Part shown: positions 23,274-33,171 of the stretch, one piece after another
Layout of the letters: each line of letters starts with the position of its first letter
Numbering within the stretch: the first letter of the stretch is position 1
Source: an uncultured Treponema sp.
Lineage (GTDB): Bacteria; Spirochaetota; Spirochaetia; Treponematales; Treponemataceae
Assembly (NCBI RefSeq): GCF_945873775.1
Contig: NZ_CAMCEC010000019.1
Location: 1-49,396, forward strand
Direction of reading: 5' to 3'
DNA: 49,396 nucleotides
Made by a program: the position numbers and the translations under genes
The notes under the pieces: generated by a model
Told to the model about the DNA's origin: nothing
What the model saw: only the letters and a program-made list of their open reading frames with translations
Databases searched by the model: none

Positions 23274-26000
23274 TCAAACTTTTCCTCTAAAAAAATCAGG
23301 ATGGGACTTCAAGAACTCTTCCTGCTCAATTTGCAGTTCTTTACGTTTATTTATGAGATCAATGTTTATTTTTGCAATTTGCGAATAAAGTTCTATAAAT
23401 GAAACTGGAGCCTGTTCAGATTTACAAGAAGCTGACTTTACAAAATTCTTATTATCTTTTCTCCACATTTCTTCATCTTCAGCAGTCCAGCCATTTATTT
23501 CATTTTTGGCAAGCGTGTGAAGTTTTTCTACACATACAATTTCATACCATTTTTTTTCATAGAAGGATTCAATTGCCATACGGAAATTTTTATCACTGAC
23601 TGGCAAAATCGCTTGATATTTGTCTTCCCCTATGGATTCAATTTTGGCAGCCGAATTTTTTTCAAGAAATTCCTTGCATTGCTCTGATTCAAAAAAAGCT
23701 TTCGCTGGCAAATAAAAACTGTACCTATAAATTCCTCCCCAAAGCCCTTGGCTCAAGGATTCACGCTTTCTCATATTCGTCACAGGAAAAATAAAAGCTT
23801 CTGTAATCTGCAAATTTGAAGGCAAAACTTTATTCATCTTCAAAATAAACTCAGAAGTTTCCATATTTTCATAAAGCAAACAAGATGCTGTTTCTTCAAA
23901 AGAAGGAATTCCAAGAGTCATTGCAGAAGCAAATTCCAAGCGCGGCAATGGATTAAAACCAGATGAAAATACAAAATTTAGCCCGGAACGCAAAACCGCT
24001 TTGTGAAAAATTTCAACTTGGGACAAGTAAGCTGTAAATTCCCCACCGTTTTTTCTTGTAAAATTAAAAACTACTCTATAAAGAATAGGAATATTGCATT
24101 CAGGCATCTGTAAAGGAGCTTTTAGTGTATTATTTTTTACACACTCTAATACAGGTTCTACAGTCTGTTTTGTAAACACTTCTATTTTTTCTTTTTGATT
24201 GCAAACTCCGCACTTATGGTTGCAGTCTGTACTGCATTTTTCAGTAAGTTTATGTTCAAGAGATTTTTGCCATTCTTTTTTATAGAAACCCTGCGCAGGA
24301 CCAAGACTGACAGAATTCCAAGGTAAACTGTCTTCAGTCCAGTCATGAAAAATCCAGTTTCTGACATTAAAATCAGCTTCTTCAAAAGCTTCTTCCCACA
24401 AAGGAAAATCTTTTCGTAGATAATCATCCCAGGCATCAAACCGAACACCCTTTTTGTAAGCATTCAAGATAACTTTGCCCGCATTAAAATCGCCGCGGCT
24501 AAGAAGCCCTTCAAGAATAGTCGCATTGTAATTATGCCGTCCCATTTTGAATTTTCCACGTGGAAGGCTTTTGAATATATATTCAATTTTTGCCTCTGCG
24601 ACTTCCGGCTTTATCTGCTTTACACGCTCATAAGGAGTATGCGGCTTGGGAATAAAAACTCCGACATTTACATTGCATTGAATTTTTGTTTTTGCCTGAA
24701 GCTCAAGAAGAAAATCAACAATAGCTTTTTCTTCACTGCCCTCAGCTCCTGGAGCACAATTTCTGTCTTCAAAATAATCGCCAAGAGGAAGCCCCACCAT
24801 AAAATAAAATTTTGCGCTTGACCAGCCACGGTTCTTTGCTTCCTTTATAATTTCTTCAAGATGGCTTGCATAAACTTCCTTATTTAGACTTAGCTGCCAC
24901 ATTTCCTCTGGAGTTTCAACGGCAAATGTTAGACCGCTTTTTCTGATTTTCGAAAGTTTTTCAAGAATGTCAAGTGAAACTGCATTTACTTTTAACGATG
25001 GAAGCTGAAACGAAACATTGAAGCCTTTGTAACGCTCATTTAAAATGTCAAGCAAATTTGAAACTTCAGGAAAATCCGCGCTGCTCAAGGAATTAAGGCT
25101 GACTTCTCTGTAGCCGGCATCAAAAACTAAATGGTCTATTTCTTCTATTATTAAATTTTTGTTTTTTACGCGCATAGGCCGGTAATAAATTCCCGCATGG
25201 CAAAAACGGCAGCCATTTGGACATCCGCGCATAATTTCAACAACGCCATGATCTTGCACAGGCTTGCTAGACGGAAGAGGAAACCATCCAGAAACAGACG
25301 GAACAAGACCAAAATCAGCCTGCACTGCTCTTCTTGCAACTTTTTTTTCAAGATGCTTTTTTTTAGTCCAAATAAAATTTTTAGATTCTATAAATTCAAG
25401 CAATTCTTTTCTTGACACACCATTTTTTTTCAGCTTGGATAAATCTTCAACTAAATTAAAAAGCGCAGGCTCGGCTTCTCCAATAAAAAATGCGTCAAAA
25501 AAATCACTGAACGGAGCCGGATTTGTAACGCCGCATCCACCTGCAATAACAATTGGCTCATCTTCAGTTCTTTCGTTTGCAAGCAGATGAACTTTTCCAG
25601 AATCAAGCATTGCCAAAACTTCCGTTATTCCAAGCTCGTAGCCAATTGAAAAACCAATCATGTCTGTTTTAAATAACGGAATTCCAGTTTCAATTGTGTA
25701 AAGCGGCACATTATTTTCTTTTAAGAGATTTTCAAAATCAACATCTGGCGCAAAAACGCGTTCGCATCTCACATTCGGAAGAAGATTCAGACCGTTATAA
25801 ATAATTTTTACAGCAAGATTTGACATTGCGATTTCATACAAATCAGGAAATGCAACTGCAAAATTAAAATATTCGTCCGAATCGGAATGCGGCTTTACAG
25901 TTATTCCGAATTCTCCGCCAACATAACGCGACGGCGACTGAACAGAATTCAACTTGGAACCAAAAATTTTCAGCGGAGCAATTAAATCAGAATTTTTCAT
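23274..26000 (-). CDS. B12-type radical SAM protein fused to DUF2344
   Basis: A 908-residue protein. The N-terminal third resembles the B12-binding module without an obvious DxHxxG loop (ITEVLAMLDSGKVHLL, VIAGGCGVTNPAPF). The radical SAM core has CxxxCxxC at C260/C264/C267 (EIMRGCPNGCRFCHAG), which binds the 4Fe-4S cluster. A Cys-rich link follows (CSTDCNHKCGVC), then the DUF2344-like domain (YRVVFNFTRKNGGEFTAYLS, FSSGFNPLPRLEFA). The same fused architecture is known as the TIGR03960/TIGR03936 pair, usually found near ribosomal protein L21 and RNase E/G genes. Here it is the last gene of the mre-mrdA-rodA unit, overlapping rodA by ATGA. The reaction is unknown; an RNA or ribosomal modification has been suggested from context elsewhere. 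Confidence 0.8.
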   Translation of the reverse strand: MKNSDLIAPLKIFGSKLNSVQSPSRYVGGEFGITVKPHSDSDEYFNFAVAFPDLYEIAMSNLAVKIIYNGLNLLPNVRCERVFAPDVDFENLLKENNVPLYTIETGIPLFKTDMIGFSIGYELGITEVLAMLDSGKVHLLANERTEDEPIVIAGGCGVTNPAPFSDFFDAFFIGEAEPALFNLVEDLSKLKKNGVSRKELLEFIESKNFIWTKKKHLEKKVARRAVQADFGLVPSVSGWFPLPSSKPVQDHGVVEIMRGCPNGCRFCHAGIYYRPMRVKNKNLIIEEIDHLVFDAGYREVSLNSLSSADFPEVSNLLDILNERYKGFNVSFQLPSLKVNAVSLDILEKLSKIRKSGLTFAVETPEEMWQLSLNKEVYASHLEEIIKEAKNRGWSSAKFYFMVGLPLGDYFEDRNCAPGAEGSEEKAIVDFLLELQAKTKIQCNVNVGVFIPKPHTPYERVKQIKPEVAEAKIEYIFKSLPRGKFKMGRHNYNATILEGLLSRGDFNAGKVILNAYKKGVRFDAWDDYLRKDFPLWEEAFEEADFNVRNWIFHDWTEDSLPWNSVSLGPAQGFYKKEWQKSLEHKLTEKCSTDCNHKCGVCNQKEKIEVFTKQTVEPVLECVKNNTLKAPLQMPECNIPILYRVVFNFTRKNGGEFTAYLSQVEIFHKAVLRSGLNFVFSSGFNPLPRLEFASAMTLGIPSFEETASCLLYENMETSEFILKMNKVLPSNLQITEAFIFPVTNMRKRESLSQGLWGGIYRYSFYLPAKAFFESEQCKEFLEKNSAAKIESIGEDKYQAILPVSDKNFRMAIESFYEKKWYEIVCVEKLHTLAKNEINGWTAEDEEMWRKDNKNFVKSASCKSEQAPVSFIELYSQIAKINIDLINKRKELQIEQEEFLKSHPDFFRGKV

Positions 26001-27316
26001 AGAGTCGTTTTAAAATCAAGACGGCGTCTGTTAATGCTCATCAAAAGACCGATAGCAAGCATATTTGTCAAAAGAGCCGAACCGCCATAAGAAAGAAACG
26101 GAAGCGGAATTCCTGTGATTGGCATTATTCCCATGACCATTCCAACATTTACAATAAAGTGAAAAAAGAACATTCCAAGAATTCCTGAAGCAATGTAGCA
26201 ACTATAAGAATTATTAGTCTGCCTTATTATATAAGTAATCCGCAGCAAGATTGCAAAAAATGCGCAGAACAAAACGATTCCGCCTGCAAATCCCATTTCT
26301 TCCGAAAAAATGCTGAATATAAAGTCGGTGCTTTGCTGAGGAAGAAAACGTAAATGGCTTTGCGAGCCTTGCATGAATCCGCGGCCAAAAAGAGTTCCAG
26401 CTCCAATTGCTGTTTTTGACTGAATTATATTCCAACCGGCTCCACGAGGATCGCTGTTCGGATCGATAAAAACAATAAGTCTTGCAATTTGATAAGGCTT
26501 TAAAACTTTTCCGCAAGCCCAGGAACCAGCAATAGCGCATGAAAAAATTCCAAAGAAATACGTAATCCAATAATAATATTTTTTCTTGAAAAACATATTT
26601 CCTAAAATTCCGATTATGCAAATTCCAAGGGAAGCTGAAAAAACAAGAATTCTAAGTTTCATGTTTGAAAGAACGTGAATGACAGGAACAGATTTCCGCA
26701 AAATTTCAGTTTCCCAAATCGGAAGAACCGCAAAAATAATGGTAAGCATTCCAGTCAGAAAAACAATCATAAGATAGCGGACAGGAACATCGGCCATAAA
26801 ACACATAAAAAGAAAAATGGGCAGAAAAACACTTGCAGTTCCCAAGTCAGGCTGAAGAAGAATAAGTCCCATTGGAACCATCATTATGCAAATTGCAAGC
26901 ACGAAACGTTTCATGGGCTTTTCCGCAGAAGACTTGTCAAGAAAACGCGCCAAACAAAGTATAAACGCAATTTTCATCAGCTCAGAAGGCTGAATTCCCA
27001 AATCCCCGATTCCAAGCCAGCTTCTAGCTCCATTAACATATCTTCCAAAAAACCTTGTGTATACAAGAATTGCCACCATAAAAATAAAAAAGTAATGGGA
27101 ATACCGTTCCAATCTTCTATAGTCAAGCAAAGCCATTATAGTCATTACAGAAAATCCAATGCAAAACCAGATAATCTGCTTTATATATTCATTGGAAACA
27201 AGAACTCCTTCAGAATTTATTCCGGAAGAATAGATAAAAGCAATGCCTATAGTTATTAAAAACAAAACGCACAAAAGAAGAATATAATCAATTGAACTAA
27301 AAAATTTGATTTTCAT
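25997..27316 (-). CDS. rodA: Peptidoglycan glycosyltransferase RodA (SEDS)
   Basis: A SEDS-family polymerase of lipid II that acts with PBP2 in lateral wall growth. The 439 residues hold about ten membrane helices. Family motifs include GARSWLGIGDLGIQPSELMK and IAFILCLARF, followed by LLQPDLGTASVFLPI and the extracellular loop QQSTDFIFSIFSEEMGF with its catalytic Asp. The end is GIPLPFLSYGGSALLTNMLA. The length is above the 370-420 typical for RodA because of one extra hydrophobic region (FSASLGICIIGILGNMFF). The start overlaps the mrdA stop by four bases and the end overlaps the radical SAM gene by four. Both indicate tight coupling within the elongasome unit. Confidence 0.93.
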   Translation of the reverse strand: MKIKFFSSIDYILLLCVLFLITIGIAFIYSSGINSEGVLVSNEYIKQIIWFCIGFSVMTIMALLDYRRLERYSHYFFIFMVAILVYTRFFGRYVNGARSWLGIGDLGIQPSELMKIAFILCLARFLDKSSAEKPMKRFVLAICIMMVPMGLILLQPDLGTASVFLPIFLFMCFMADVPVRYLMIVFLTGMLTIIFAVLPIWETEILRKSVPVIHVLSNMKLRILVFSASLGICIIGILGNMFFKKKYYYWITYFFGIFSCAIAGSWACGKVLKPYQIARLIVFIDPNSDPRGAGWNIIQSKTAIGAGTLFGRGFMQGSQSHLRFLPQQSTDFIFSIFSEEMGFAGGIVLFCAFFAILLRITYIIRQTNNSYSCYIASGILGMFFFHFIVNVGMVMGIMPITGIPLPFLSYGGSALLTNMLAIGLLMSINRRRLDFKTTL

Positions 27317-29226
27317 TCGCGTCTTCCTCCGGCTGCTCTTTGTCTGTTCAGCAAATAACGGAATTTCAAGGCATCCACAGATTCTTCAAAAGTCTGATTA
27401 TTGAAAATTCCCTGGATAATTATATTTGTTGCATAAGGAGCCCACCATTCCCAAGTGTTTACAGCTTCAACTAAAACCGCGACAACAACTTGATCTTCCG
27501 GCGGAGCATCAAAAGGAGCATAGGCAACCATCCAGGAATGCCAGTGATTTTTTCCAACGCCATTAACTTCGGCTGTTCCTGTTTTTCCCGCAATTTGAAC
27601 AGAAGTATTGTGCATCGGATAAACTGCTGTTCCGTCTGAAATTGTGTATCTTAAATTTCTTTGTATTTCTTTCCAAACTTCAGGAGCTACAGTTGATTCA
27701 TGCATTACTTCAGGCTTTATTTCTTGAATCGAATCATTGGAAGAATCACGAACTTCCTTAAGCAAATGAGGCTTGTAAATTTTTCCGCTATTGCAAACCA
27801 TGGCCATCATATTTGCAACATGAAGCGGCGTTGCAAGAGTATACCCCTGCCCGATTGACATATTCATTGTATCGCCGCCAAGCCATTTTTCGTGGTAACG
27901 GCGTTCTTTCCATTGCGGCGTAGGAACAAAACCGTTGCTTTTAGCAGGCAAATCAATTCCGAGGCTTTGTCCAAAACCAAATTCCTTGGAATAACTTGCA
28001 ATTCGCTCAACTCCAAGATGATCTGTTCCTATAACCCAGAAATAAACATCACAGCTCTGGGCAAGCGCATTTTTTAAATCAAGCCAGCCATGGCCGGGAA
28101 GCCCGATATGGCAACGGAAAACTCGGTCTCCATAAGTAATTCTACCGGGACATTCTATTTTCTTTTCCGCAGGGAAAACCTTTTCCGAAAGAACCGCAGT
28201 GCTCATAATGATTTTAAAAGTTGAAGCTGGCGGATATTCCGCATTTACAACTCTGTTCAACATTGGCTTGTTTTTATCCGCCGCAAGTTTTGCATATTGA
28301 GCAGAAGCATCATCTTTTGAAAATATATTTGCATCAAAATACGGATATGAAACCATGGCAAGAATTTCCCCGGAAGCTGGCTTTAGAACAACCGCAGCCC
28401 CTACCCGCTCTCCAAGCGCTTTTTCTGCCAAAGTTTGAATTTCGCTGTCAATTGTAAGAACAAGATTTTTTCCGCTTACAGGCGGAACTACGACAGGATC
28501 TTCATTTAAAATTCGCCCATAGACATCAACAGTGCGGCTTATGCTTCCCTCTTTTCCCTGAAGCAAACTGTCGTACTGCCTTTCAATTCCTGTTTTTCCA
28601 ATGATTGAATTTGAAGTATAGCCTTTGTTGTACATCAGCTTAAGCTCTTCATTCGTAATATCGCCAACGTATCCTAAAACATGGCTCATAGAACCAGTTT
28701 CCGCATAATAGCGGACAGGCTTGTTTCTCCAGGAAACTCCAGGCAAATCGGTCAGATTTTCCGCAATATTTGAAATATTTTCAAAGGGAACATTCGTTTT
28801 TATTTCAACAGGCGAAAAACTTTTTCTAAGACGCGGCGGAATTTTTGTGTCAATGTTCGCTTTTGAAATTCCTAAAAATTTTGCGAGCTTTGTTGCAACG
28901 GTATCAAAATATCCCTGAGGAATTTCACCAGGAATCAAATCGACAGCAAAAGAATCCGTATTAATAACCATCGGAAGCTTTGCTTTTCTGTCAAAAATTT
29001 CTCCACGCTGAGCCGCAATCGTCGTTATAGTTCTTGAAATTCGAACAGAGCGTGTTTGATACTGCGCGCCTTCCAAAATCTGAAGACTAAAAAGTTTCAG
29101 CGCATAAACAGCAAAAAAAACAGAAATAAGTCCTAGCAAAAATGAAGCTTTGTAATTTTTTTTAAGCGAGCCGCTTTTGTTTTTTGAATCTTCAAAAGCT
29201 GAATCAAAACGATTTTTTCCGCTCAT
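27313..29226 (-). CDS. mrdA: Penicillin-binding protein 2 (elongasome transpeptidase)
   Basis: Class B transpeptidase that cross-links new glycan made by RodA. One membrane anchor lies near residues 28-48 (FLLGLISVFFAVYALKLFSL). The dimerisation or pedestal domain follows with RGEIFDRKAKLPMV and HVLGYVGDITNEEL. The transpeptidase domain carries SxxK in PPASTFKIIMS, the second motif in LAQSCDVYFWVIG, and KTGT in IAGKTGTAEVNG. The 637 residues fit PBP2. It overlaps mreD upstream and rodA downstream by ATGA. The active-site motifs are all present, so it should be functional and beta-lactam sensitive in principle. Confidence 0.94.
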   Translation of the reverse strand: MSGKNRFDSAFEDSKNKSGSLKKNYKASFLLGLISVFFAVYALKLFSLQILEGAQYQTRSVRISRTITTIAAQRGEIFDRKAKLPMVINTDSFAVDLIPGEIPQGYFDTVATKLAKFLGISKANIDTKIPPRLRKSFSPVEIKTNVPFENISNIAENLTDLPGVSWRNKPVRYYAETGSMSHVLGYVGDITNEELKLMYNKGYTSNSIIGKTGIERQYDSLLQGKEGSISRTVDVYGRILNEDPVVVPPVSGKNLVLTIDSEIQTLAEKALGERVGAAVVLKPASGEILAMVSYPYFDANIFSKDDASAQYAKLAADKNKPMLNRVVNAEYPPASTFKIIMSTAVLSEKVFPAEKKIECPGRITYGDRVFRCHIGLPGHGWLDLKNALAQSCDVYFWVIGTDHLGVERIASYSKEFGFGQSLGIDLPAKSNGFVPTPQWKERRYHEKWLGGDTMNMSIGQGYTLATPLHVANMMAMVCNSGKIYKPHLLKEVRDSSNDSIQEIKPEVMHESTVAPEVWKEIQRNLRYTISDGTAVYPMHNTSVQIAGKTGTAEVNGVGKNHWHSWMVAYAPFDAPPEDQVVVAVLVEAVNTWEWWAPYATNIIIQGIFNNQTFEESVDALKFRYLLNRQRAAGGRRE

Positions 29227-29735
29227 TGAAAAATATTCTCCGGTTTTAAAATAACGCTATTTCTAAACAATCGTAAAAATTTAAAAACAAACGGACTTAA
29301 AAATCCATTCAGTAAAATTTCAAATAAAAAACTGAAAGAAAAAATTTTATACGAAGCGACAATAAGAGGAAAAAACACGGAAATAAGATAAACAAAAAGA
29401 ACTTTCAATATCGTAGCGCAAATTCCAAGAAAAAGCGGAACAAAAAATCCTTCTGTATTCAAGGACTTATTGAAAATTCCGCCCAAGTAGCCAAGCACAG
29501 ATCTAAGAAGGCAGTTCAATCCAAGCGGACAAGCGCTCAAAAAATCCAAAAACAAGCCTGAAACAAAACCTGTAGTTTCCCCGATTATTTTTCCGTTATT
29601 TATAGAAAAAAACAAAACGCAAATCAAAGACAAGTCTGGCAAAGCCGGAAGAAAAACAATATTCGAAAGAACTGCGGCTTCAAAAACAGAAACAAAAAGC
29701 AGAATGGCAGAACTTGAAAAAAAAGCTCGTAACAT
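29223..29735 (-). CDS. mreD: Rod-shape determining protein MreD
   Basis: 170 residues with four to five membrane helices (AFFSSSAILLFVSVFEAAVL, FLPALPDLSLICVLFFS, ILKVLFVYLISVFFPLIV), typical of the poorly conserved MreD family. MreD bridges MreC, PBP2 and RodA. I take ATG 29735 as the start because ttggag lies just before it and the longer TTG frame would include that ribosome site. The identification leans strongly on position between mreC and mrdA. The 3' end overlaps mrdA by four bases. Confidence 0.8.
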   Translation of the reverse strand: MLRAFFSSSAILLFVSVFEAAVLSNIVFLPALPDLSLICVLFFSINNGKIIGETTGFVSGLFLDFLSACPLGLNCLLRSVLGYLGGIFNKSLNTEGFFVPLFLGICATILKVLFVYLISVFFPLIVASYKIFSFSFLFEILLNGFLSPFVFKFLRLFRNSVILKPENIFQ

Positions 29736-29755
29736 TTTTTCTCCAAACAATAAAG

Positions 29756-30634
29756 CTAATTTTTTGCAAGCGGCGGCTTGTCATTTAAATTTTTTTGGTC
29801 AACGACAAGCACATTTTCCAAGCGCAAAAAATCTATTACAGGCTCAAGCTCAATGCTAAGCGACGAATCGTAATCAAGAATTTTGATTTTTGAAATGCGG
29901 CCAATCGGAATATCTTTGACATAATTGCCATTTTCACCGCTAGTAACAACAATATCGCCATGATTCAAACTGTCAAAAACTCGTTTTCGTATATACTGAA
30001 GATTCAACGGGCTTCCATAAGAACCGTTTCCAGAAACAATTCCAATATCACGTGTGTTTTGAACCCGAGCGGAAATATTGCATTTTGTGTCATAAACAGG
30101 CATTACAAGACTTGTATCAAGACCAGCTGTAACGACCTTGCCTACAACACCGACATTTCCACTTTGAATCGCAATAACAGGAAAGCCTTTTTTTATTCCG
30201 CTTCTAGCGCCTTTATTTATTGTAATTCCCGAATAAAGATTGTCTGGATCACGCCCGATTATCTGGGCAGGAATATTTTTATATTCAATTTCAGAGGCAA
30301 ACTGAAGCTGTTCACGCAGACGTTCATTTTCTTTTCTGATTTCGACATTGTTGCGCTGCATGAATTCGTAGTCTTTCAGTTTTTCCGAAAGCTCTTTGTA
30401 TTCTTTTTGAAGAACCGCAATATCCCTTATTGACGTAACAACTCCAGTTACAGCACTTATTGCGGAACTGCTTCCTTTCTGAATTAAAGAAACTACCGAA
30501 AAACCAACTTTATTAAAATTAACAACAAATCCGCCGCCAGAAAAACCTAAAAGCACTCCGCTGAAAACAACAAGAAATGCCAAAAGAATTTCCGCAGTTT
30601 TTATGCGGATAGAAGCTTTAAATTTTCCCGCCAT
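29756..30634 (-). CDS. mreC: Rod-shape determining protein MreC
   Basis: A bitopic elongasome protein of 292 residues from ATG 30634: a short cytoplasmic tail, one membrane helix (ILLAFLVVFSGVLLGFSGGG), then a coiled coil (EYKELSEKLKDYEFMQRNNV, EIRKENERLREQLQF). Two beta-barrel domains follow, with IPAQIIGRDPDNLYSGITIN and GIKKGFPVIAIQSGNVGVVG, the MreC signature region. The alternative TTG at 30640 adds two residues; neither start has a strong ribosome site. It follows mreB by 21 bases and precedes mreD by 20. It scaffolds PBP2 and links wall synthesis to MreB filaments. Confidence 0.92.
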   Translation of the reverse strand: MAGKFKASIRIKTAEILLAFLVVFSGVLLGFSGGGFVVNFNKVGFSVVSLIQKGSSSAISAVTGVVTSIRDIAVLQKEYKELSEKLKDYEFMQRNNVEIRKENERLREQLQFASEIEYKNIPAQIIGRDPDNLYSGITINKGARSGIKKGFPVIAIQSGNVGVVGKVVTAGLDTSLVMPVYDTKCNISARVQNTRDIGIVSGNGSYGSPLNLQYIRKRVFDSLNHGDIVVTSGENGNYVKDIPIGRISKIKILDYDSSLSIELEPVIDFLRLENVLVVDQKNLNDKPPLAKN

Positions 30635-30655
30635 GAGCAAACAACCCGATGTTTT

Positions 30656-31708
30656 TTAGTCATTCAGATTTTCATAAATTGAACGACGAGTAGACATATC
30701 CTTGAACAGTTCAAATGCTTCACCTGCGCCTTTTGCAACACATTCAAGAGGCTTTTCTACAAGGAACACAGGAACACCTGTTTCTTTTTTTATCAAATCT
30801 TTCAAGCCTTTTAGCATTGAGCCGCCGCCAGACATAACAATTCCGCGCTCAACAATATCAGCTGCAAGCTCAGGAGGAGTACGGCCCAAAGTTTTCTTTA
30901 TTTCTTCAATGATTTTTGAAACCGGTTCTTTCAAAGCTTCGCGGACTTCTACAGAATCAACTTCAAGACGGCGTGGAAGACCAGTAATCGCATCTCCACC
31001 GCGGATTTCCATTTTTCTAATTTTGTCATCATCAATATTTTTTTCAGCAATTGCGTTTCCAATTTCAATTTTAAGACGTTCCGCAGTCTGCTGTCCAATA
31101 ATCAAGTTATGAACAGAACGAATATGCTTTATAATCGCCTCATCAAAAGCATTTCCTCCGATTCTGATTGAACTTGTAACAACCATTCCGCCCAAAGAAA
31201 TAACTGAAACTTCTGTAGTTCCGCCGCCAATATCGCAAACCATGTGCCCGGCCGGCTCATAAATCGGAATTTCAGCGCCAATAGCAGCGGCAAGACTTTC
31301 CTCAATCAGTTTTACTTCTTTTGCTCCAGCCTTCAAAGCAGCAGCCATTACCGCATCCTGCTGAACCTGAGTAATGCAAGAAGGAATTCCAATTTTCATT
31401 CTTATGGATTTAAAAAGATTATGACGCGGAATTACTTTTGAAATAAAATACTTAAGCATTTTTTCAGTTGAATCGCTGTCAGAAATAACGCCGTCCGCCA
31501 AAGGTCTTATAGCGACAATGTTTCCAGGTGTTTTCCAAAGCATTCTTTTTGCCTCAACACCAACGGCTTCAATTCTTCCAGTTCCCTTTTCAACTGCCAC
31601 AACTGAAGGCTCGTCAATAACAATTCCCTGTCCGCGGACATAAATCAATGTATTGCAAGTCCCCAAATCAATTCCTATATCAGTTGTAAAATTATCAAGA
31701 AAGCTCAT
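30656..31708 (-). CDS. mreB: Rod-shape determining protein MreB
   Basis: A bacterial actin that guides lateral wall synthesis at the inner membrane. Its 350 residues start at ATG 31708, chosen for the strong ggaggagg site before it; the frame extends eleven codons further. Actin-fold landmarks are [18 protein letters not shown] (phosphate 1), [24 protein letters not shown] (phosphate 2) and [15 protein letters not shown] (adenosine region). The length and motifs match MreB closely. It lies between the TPR-protein gene (37 bases downstream of its stop) and mreC, opening the mreBCD-mrdA-rodA string. In spirochaetes MreB presumably acts on the peptidoglycan of the protoplasmic cylinder. Confidence 0.96.
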   Translation of the reverse strand: MSFLDNFTTDIGIDLGTCNTLIYVRGQGIVIDEPSVVAVEKGTGRIEAVGVEAKRMLWKTPGNIVAIRPLADGVISDSDSTEKMLKYFISKVIPRHNLFKSIRMKIGIPSCITQVQQDAVMAAALKAGAKEVKLIEESLAAAIGAEIPIYEPAGHMVCDIGGGTTEVSVISLGGMVVTSSIRIGGNAFDEAIIKHIRSVHNLIIGQQTAERLKIEIGNAIAEKNIDDDKIRKMEIRGGDAITGLPRRLEVDSVEVREALKEPVSKIIEEIKKTLGRTPPELAADIVERGIVMSGGGSMLKGLKDLIKKETGVPVFLVEKPLECVAKGAGEAFELFKDMSTRRSIYENLND

Positions 31709-31745
31709 TTTTCCTCCTCCAAGCTTTTCTGTAAAATTCAAATTT

Positions 31746-32708
31746 TTATAGCTCTGACATTTTTTTCAGCGCGCCTTTGTGGTTGAACTGAATTTTCAGG
31801 CATTTGCGCCATTCAGACCGAGCTTTTATATTATCGCCTTTTTTCTCATATAATACACCAAGTCCGTAATGCGCGTCAGCAGAATTTTGATTTTTTTCAA
31901 GAATTGAATTAAATTCTTTTTCCGCATCCGAAAAATTACCTTCACTTGTATATATCTGCCCAAGAAGAATATGGCTGTCGTCCAAAAGCTCTTCATTCTG
32001 GCTTGTTTCCATAACGCGGACAAGATACTGCTTTGCAACAGATTCCTGGCCATTATTACAATACTGCTTTGCAATGTTGAACAAAAGCGTGTCAGTTTCA
32101 CGAACAAGAAGCGCCTCTGTAAATGCGGCAATGCTTTCGTCAGTTTCGCCAAGAGACGCATAGCTCAATCCAAGCAAAAGCGGAATATCAGCCGATTTAT
32201 ATCCATTTGAAACTGCAAGCGAAAGATATTTTACAACCAAGTCAGCGTAGTAATGGTAAGCTGAAACTTTGTTCTTGTAAAAATACGCGCGCCCCAGCAT
32301 ATATTGAATCTGCGGAAGTGTATCTTTTTTGCATCCATGCATCGCTTTTCTAAGGCTGAAAATAGATTTGTCCAAAAGTTCCTGCGACTTTATATTGTCA
32401 GTTTCTGATTCCGCAAGCATAAAAGAACTGTAGCCTAAAAAAGCAAGAGCGGCATTATGATAAGGATTTTCATCAAGAATTTTTGAAGCGGAACTATAAA
32501 CAGATTTATAGCCTTCTTCCGTGTGAAGCGACCAGTTTTTGTACATCGAATCAACTGAATCAAGCTTAAAAATTTTATTTCCGATAAACTTTATAAAAAT
32601 AAAAGAAAATAGCGTTACAGAAACAATTGCAAGAGACGCGATTATAAACTTAATAACAAAGGTTTTCCTTTTATGATAGAATAAGTCTAAACCGTATCTA
32701 GCTTTCAT
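31746..32708 (-). CDS. Membrane-anchored TPR protein
   Basis: 320 residues from ATG 32708, supported by ggtgggg just upstream. The longer frame to 32834 runs into the RNase P RNA gene and is not credible. One membrane helix near the N-terminus ([19 protein letters not shown]) anchors about six TPR units on the outer side. They are recognisable by repeated A-LG/Y-G-A patterns such as [20 protein letters not shown] and [22 protein letters not shown] domains mount protein partners. The position just ahead of mreB suggests an envelope or wall-synthesis scaffold, and a protein at the same place occurs, as I recall, in T. pallidum. Its partners are unknown. Confidence 0.8.
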   Translation of the reverse strand: MKARYGLDLFYHKRKTFVIKFIIASLAIVSVTLFSFIFIKFIGNKIFKLDSVDSMYKNWSLHTEEGYKSVYSSASKILDENPYHNAALAFLGYSSFMLAESETDNIKSQELLDKSIFSLRKAMHGCKKDTLPQIQYMLGRAYFYKNKVSAYHYYADLVVKYLSLAVSNGYKSADIPLLLGLSYASLGETDESIAAFTEALLVRETDTLLFNIAKQYCNNGQESVAKQYLVRVMETSQNEELLDDSHILLGQIYTSEGNFSDAEKEFNSILEKNQNSADAHYGLGVLYEKKGDNIKARSEWRKCLKIQFNHKGALKKMSEL

Positions 32709-32780
32709 TTTCCCCACCCGAAAAATGCAATAAACAAAATAAAGTCTGCTTTCAGAAAAACTGATGCAAACAAAAATAAA

Positions 32781-33166
32781 AAGGATATGATAAGCCGGGT
32801 TCTGGAACGTCTTATTGAAAAACGTGTTGACCATCTATCTGCAATGCCAGTTGCCCGGCACTTCCAGCAATCTACCCGCAGCATAAGGCCGGAAAACCAA
32901 ACTGCTATATGATTTTGCTCCTGATGAGGTTTACTTATGCCGTTTCTGTTGCCAAAAACGCGGTAGGCTCTTACCCTGCCTTTTCACCCTTACCCATTAC
33001 AGGCGGTAATTTTCTGTAGCACTTTCTGTCGGTAAAGAAACTTTACTGAAAACCAGCAGTTTTTCTTTTCCGCCCGGTTATTGCCCGGCATCTTTTCCGG
33101 AGGAGCCCGGACTTTACCTCACTAAAAAGAAATCATCATCTCATTTAGCGCGGTCAACATATCCTT
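32781..33166 (-). ncRNA. rnpB: RNase P RNA (class A)
   Basis: Catalytic RNA that trims tRNA 5' leaders. On the minus strand the conserved 5' core gaggtaaagtccgggctcc, the ggtaagggtgaaaaggcagg and gtaagagcctaccgcg segments (P10-P12 region), and the 3' end agaacccggcttat are all present. The ends pair as P1: aaggatatg (33166-33158) with catatcctt (32789-32781), nine bases exactly. A run of T after the 3' end suits termination. The 386 nt fit the usual size. The 5' end lies only five bases after the stop of the coiled-coil gene, so it is either processed from a longer transcript or its promoter is inside that gene. Confidence 0.95.
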
Positions 33167-33171
33167 ATTTT

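Noticed and set aside
32709..32834. N-terminal extension of the TPR gene to 32834
   Set aside because: It overlaps the RNase P RNA 3' end, and ATG 32708 has a good ribosome site.
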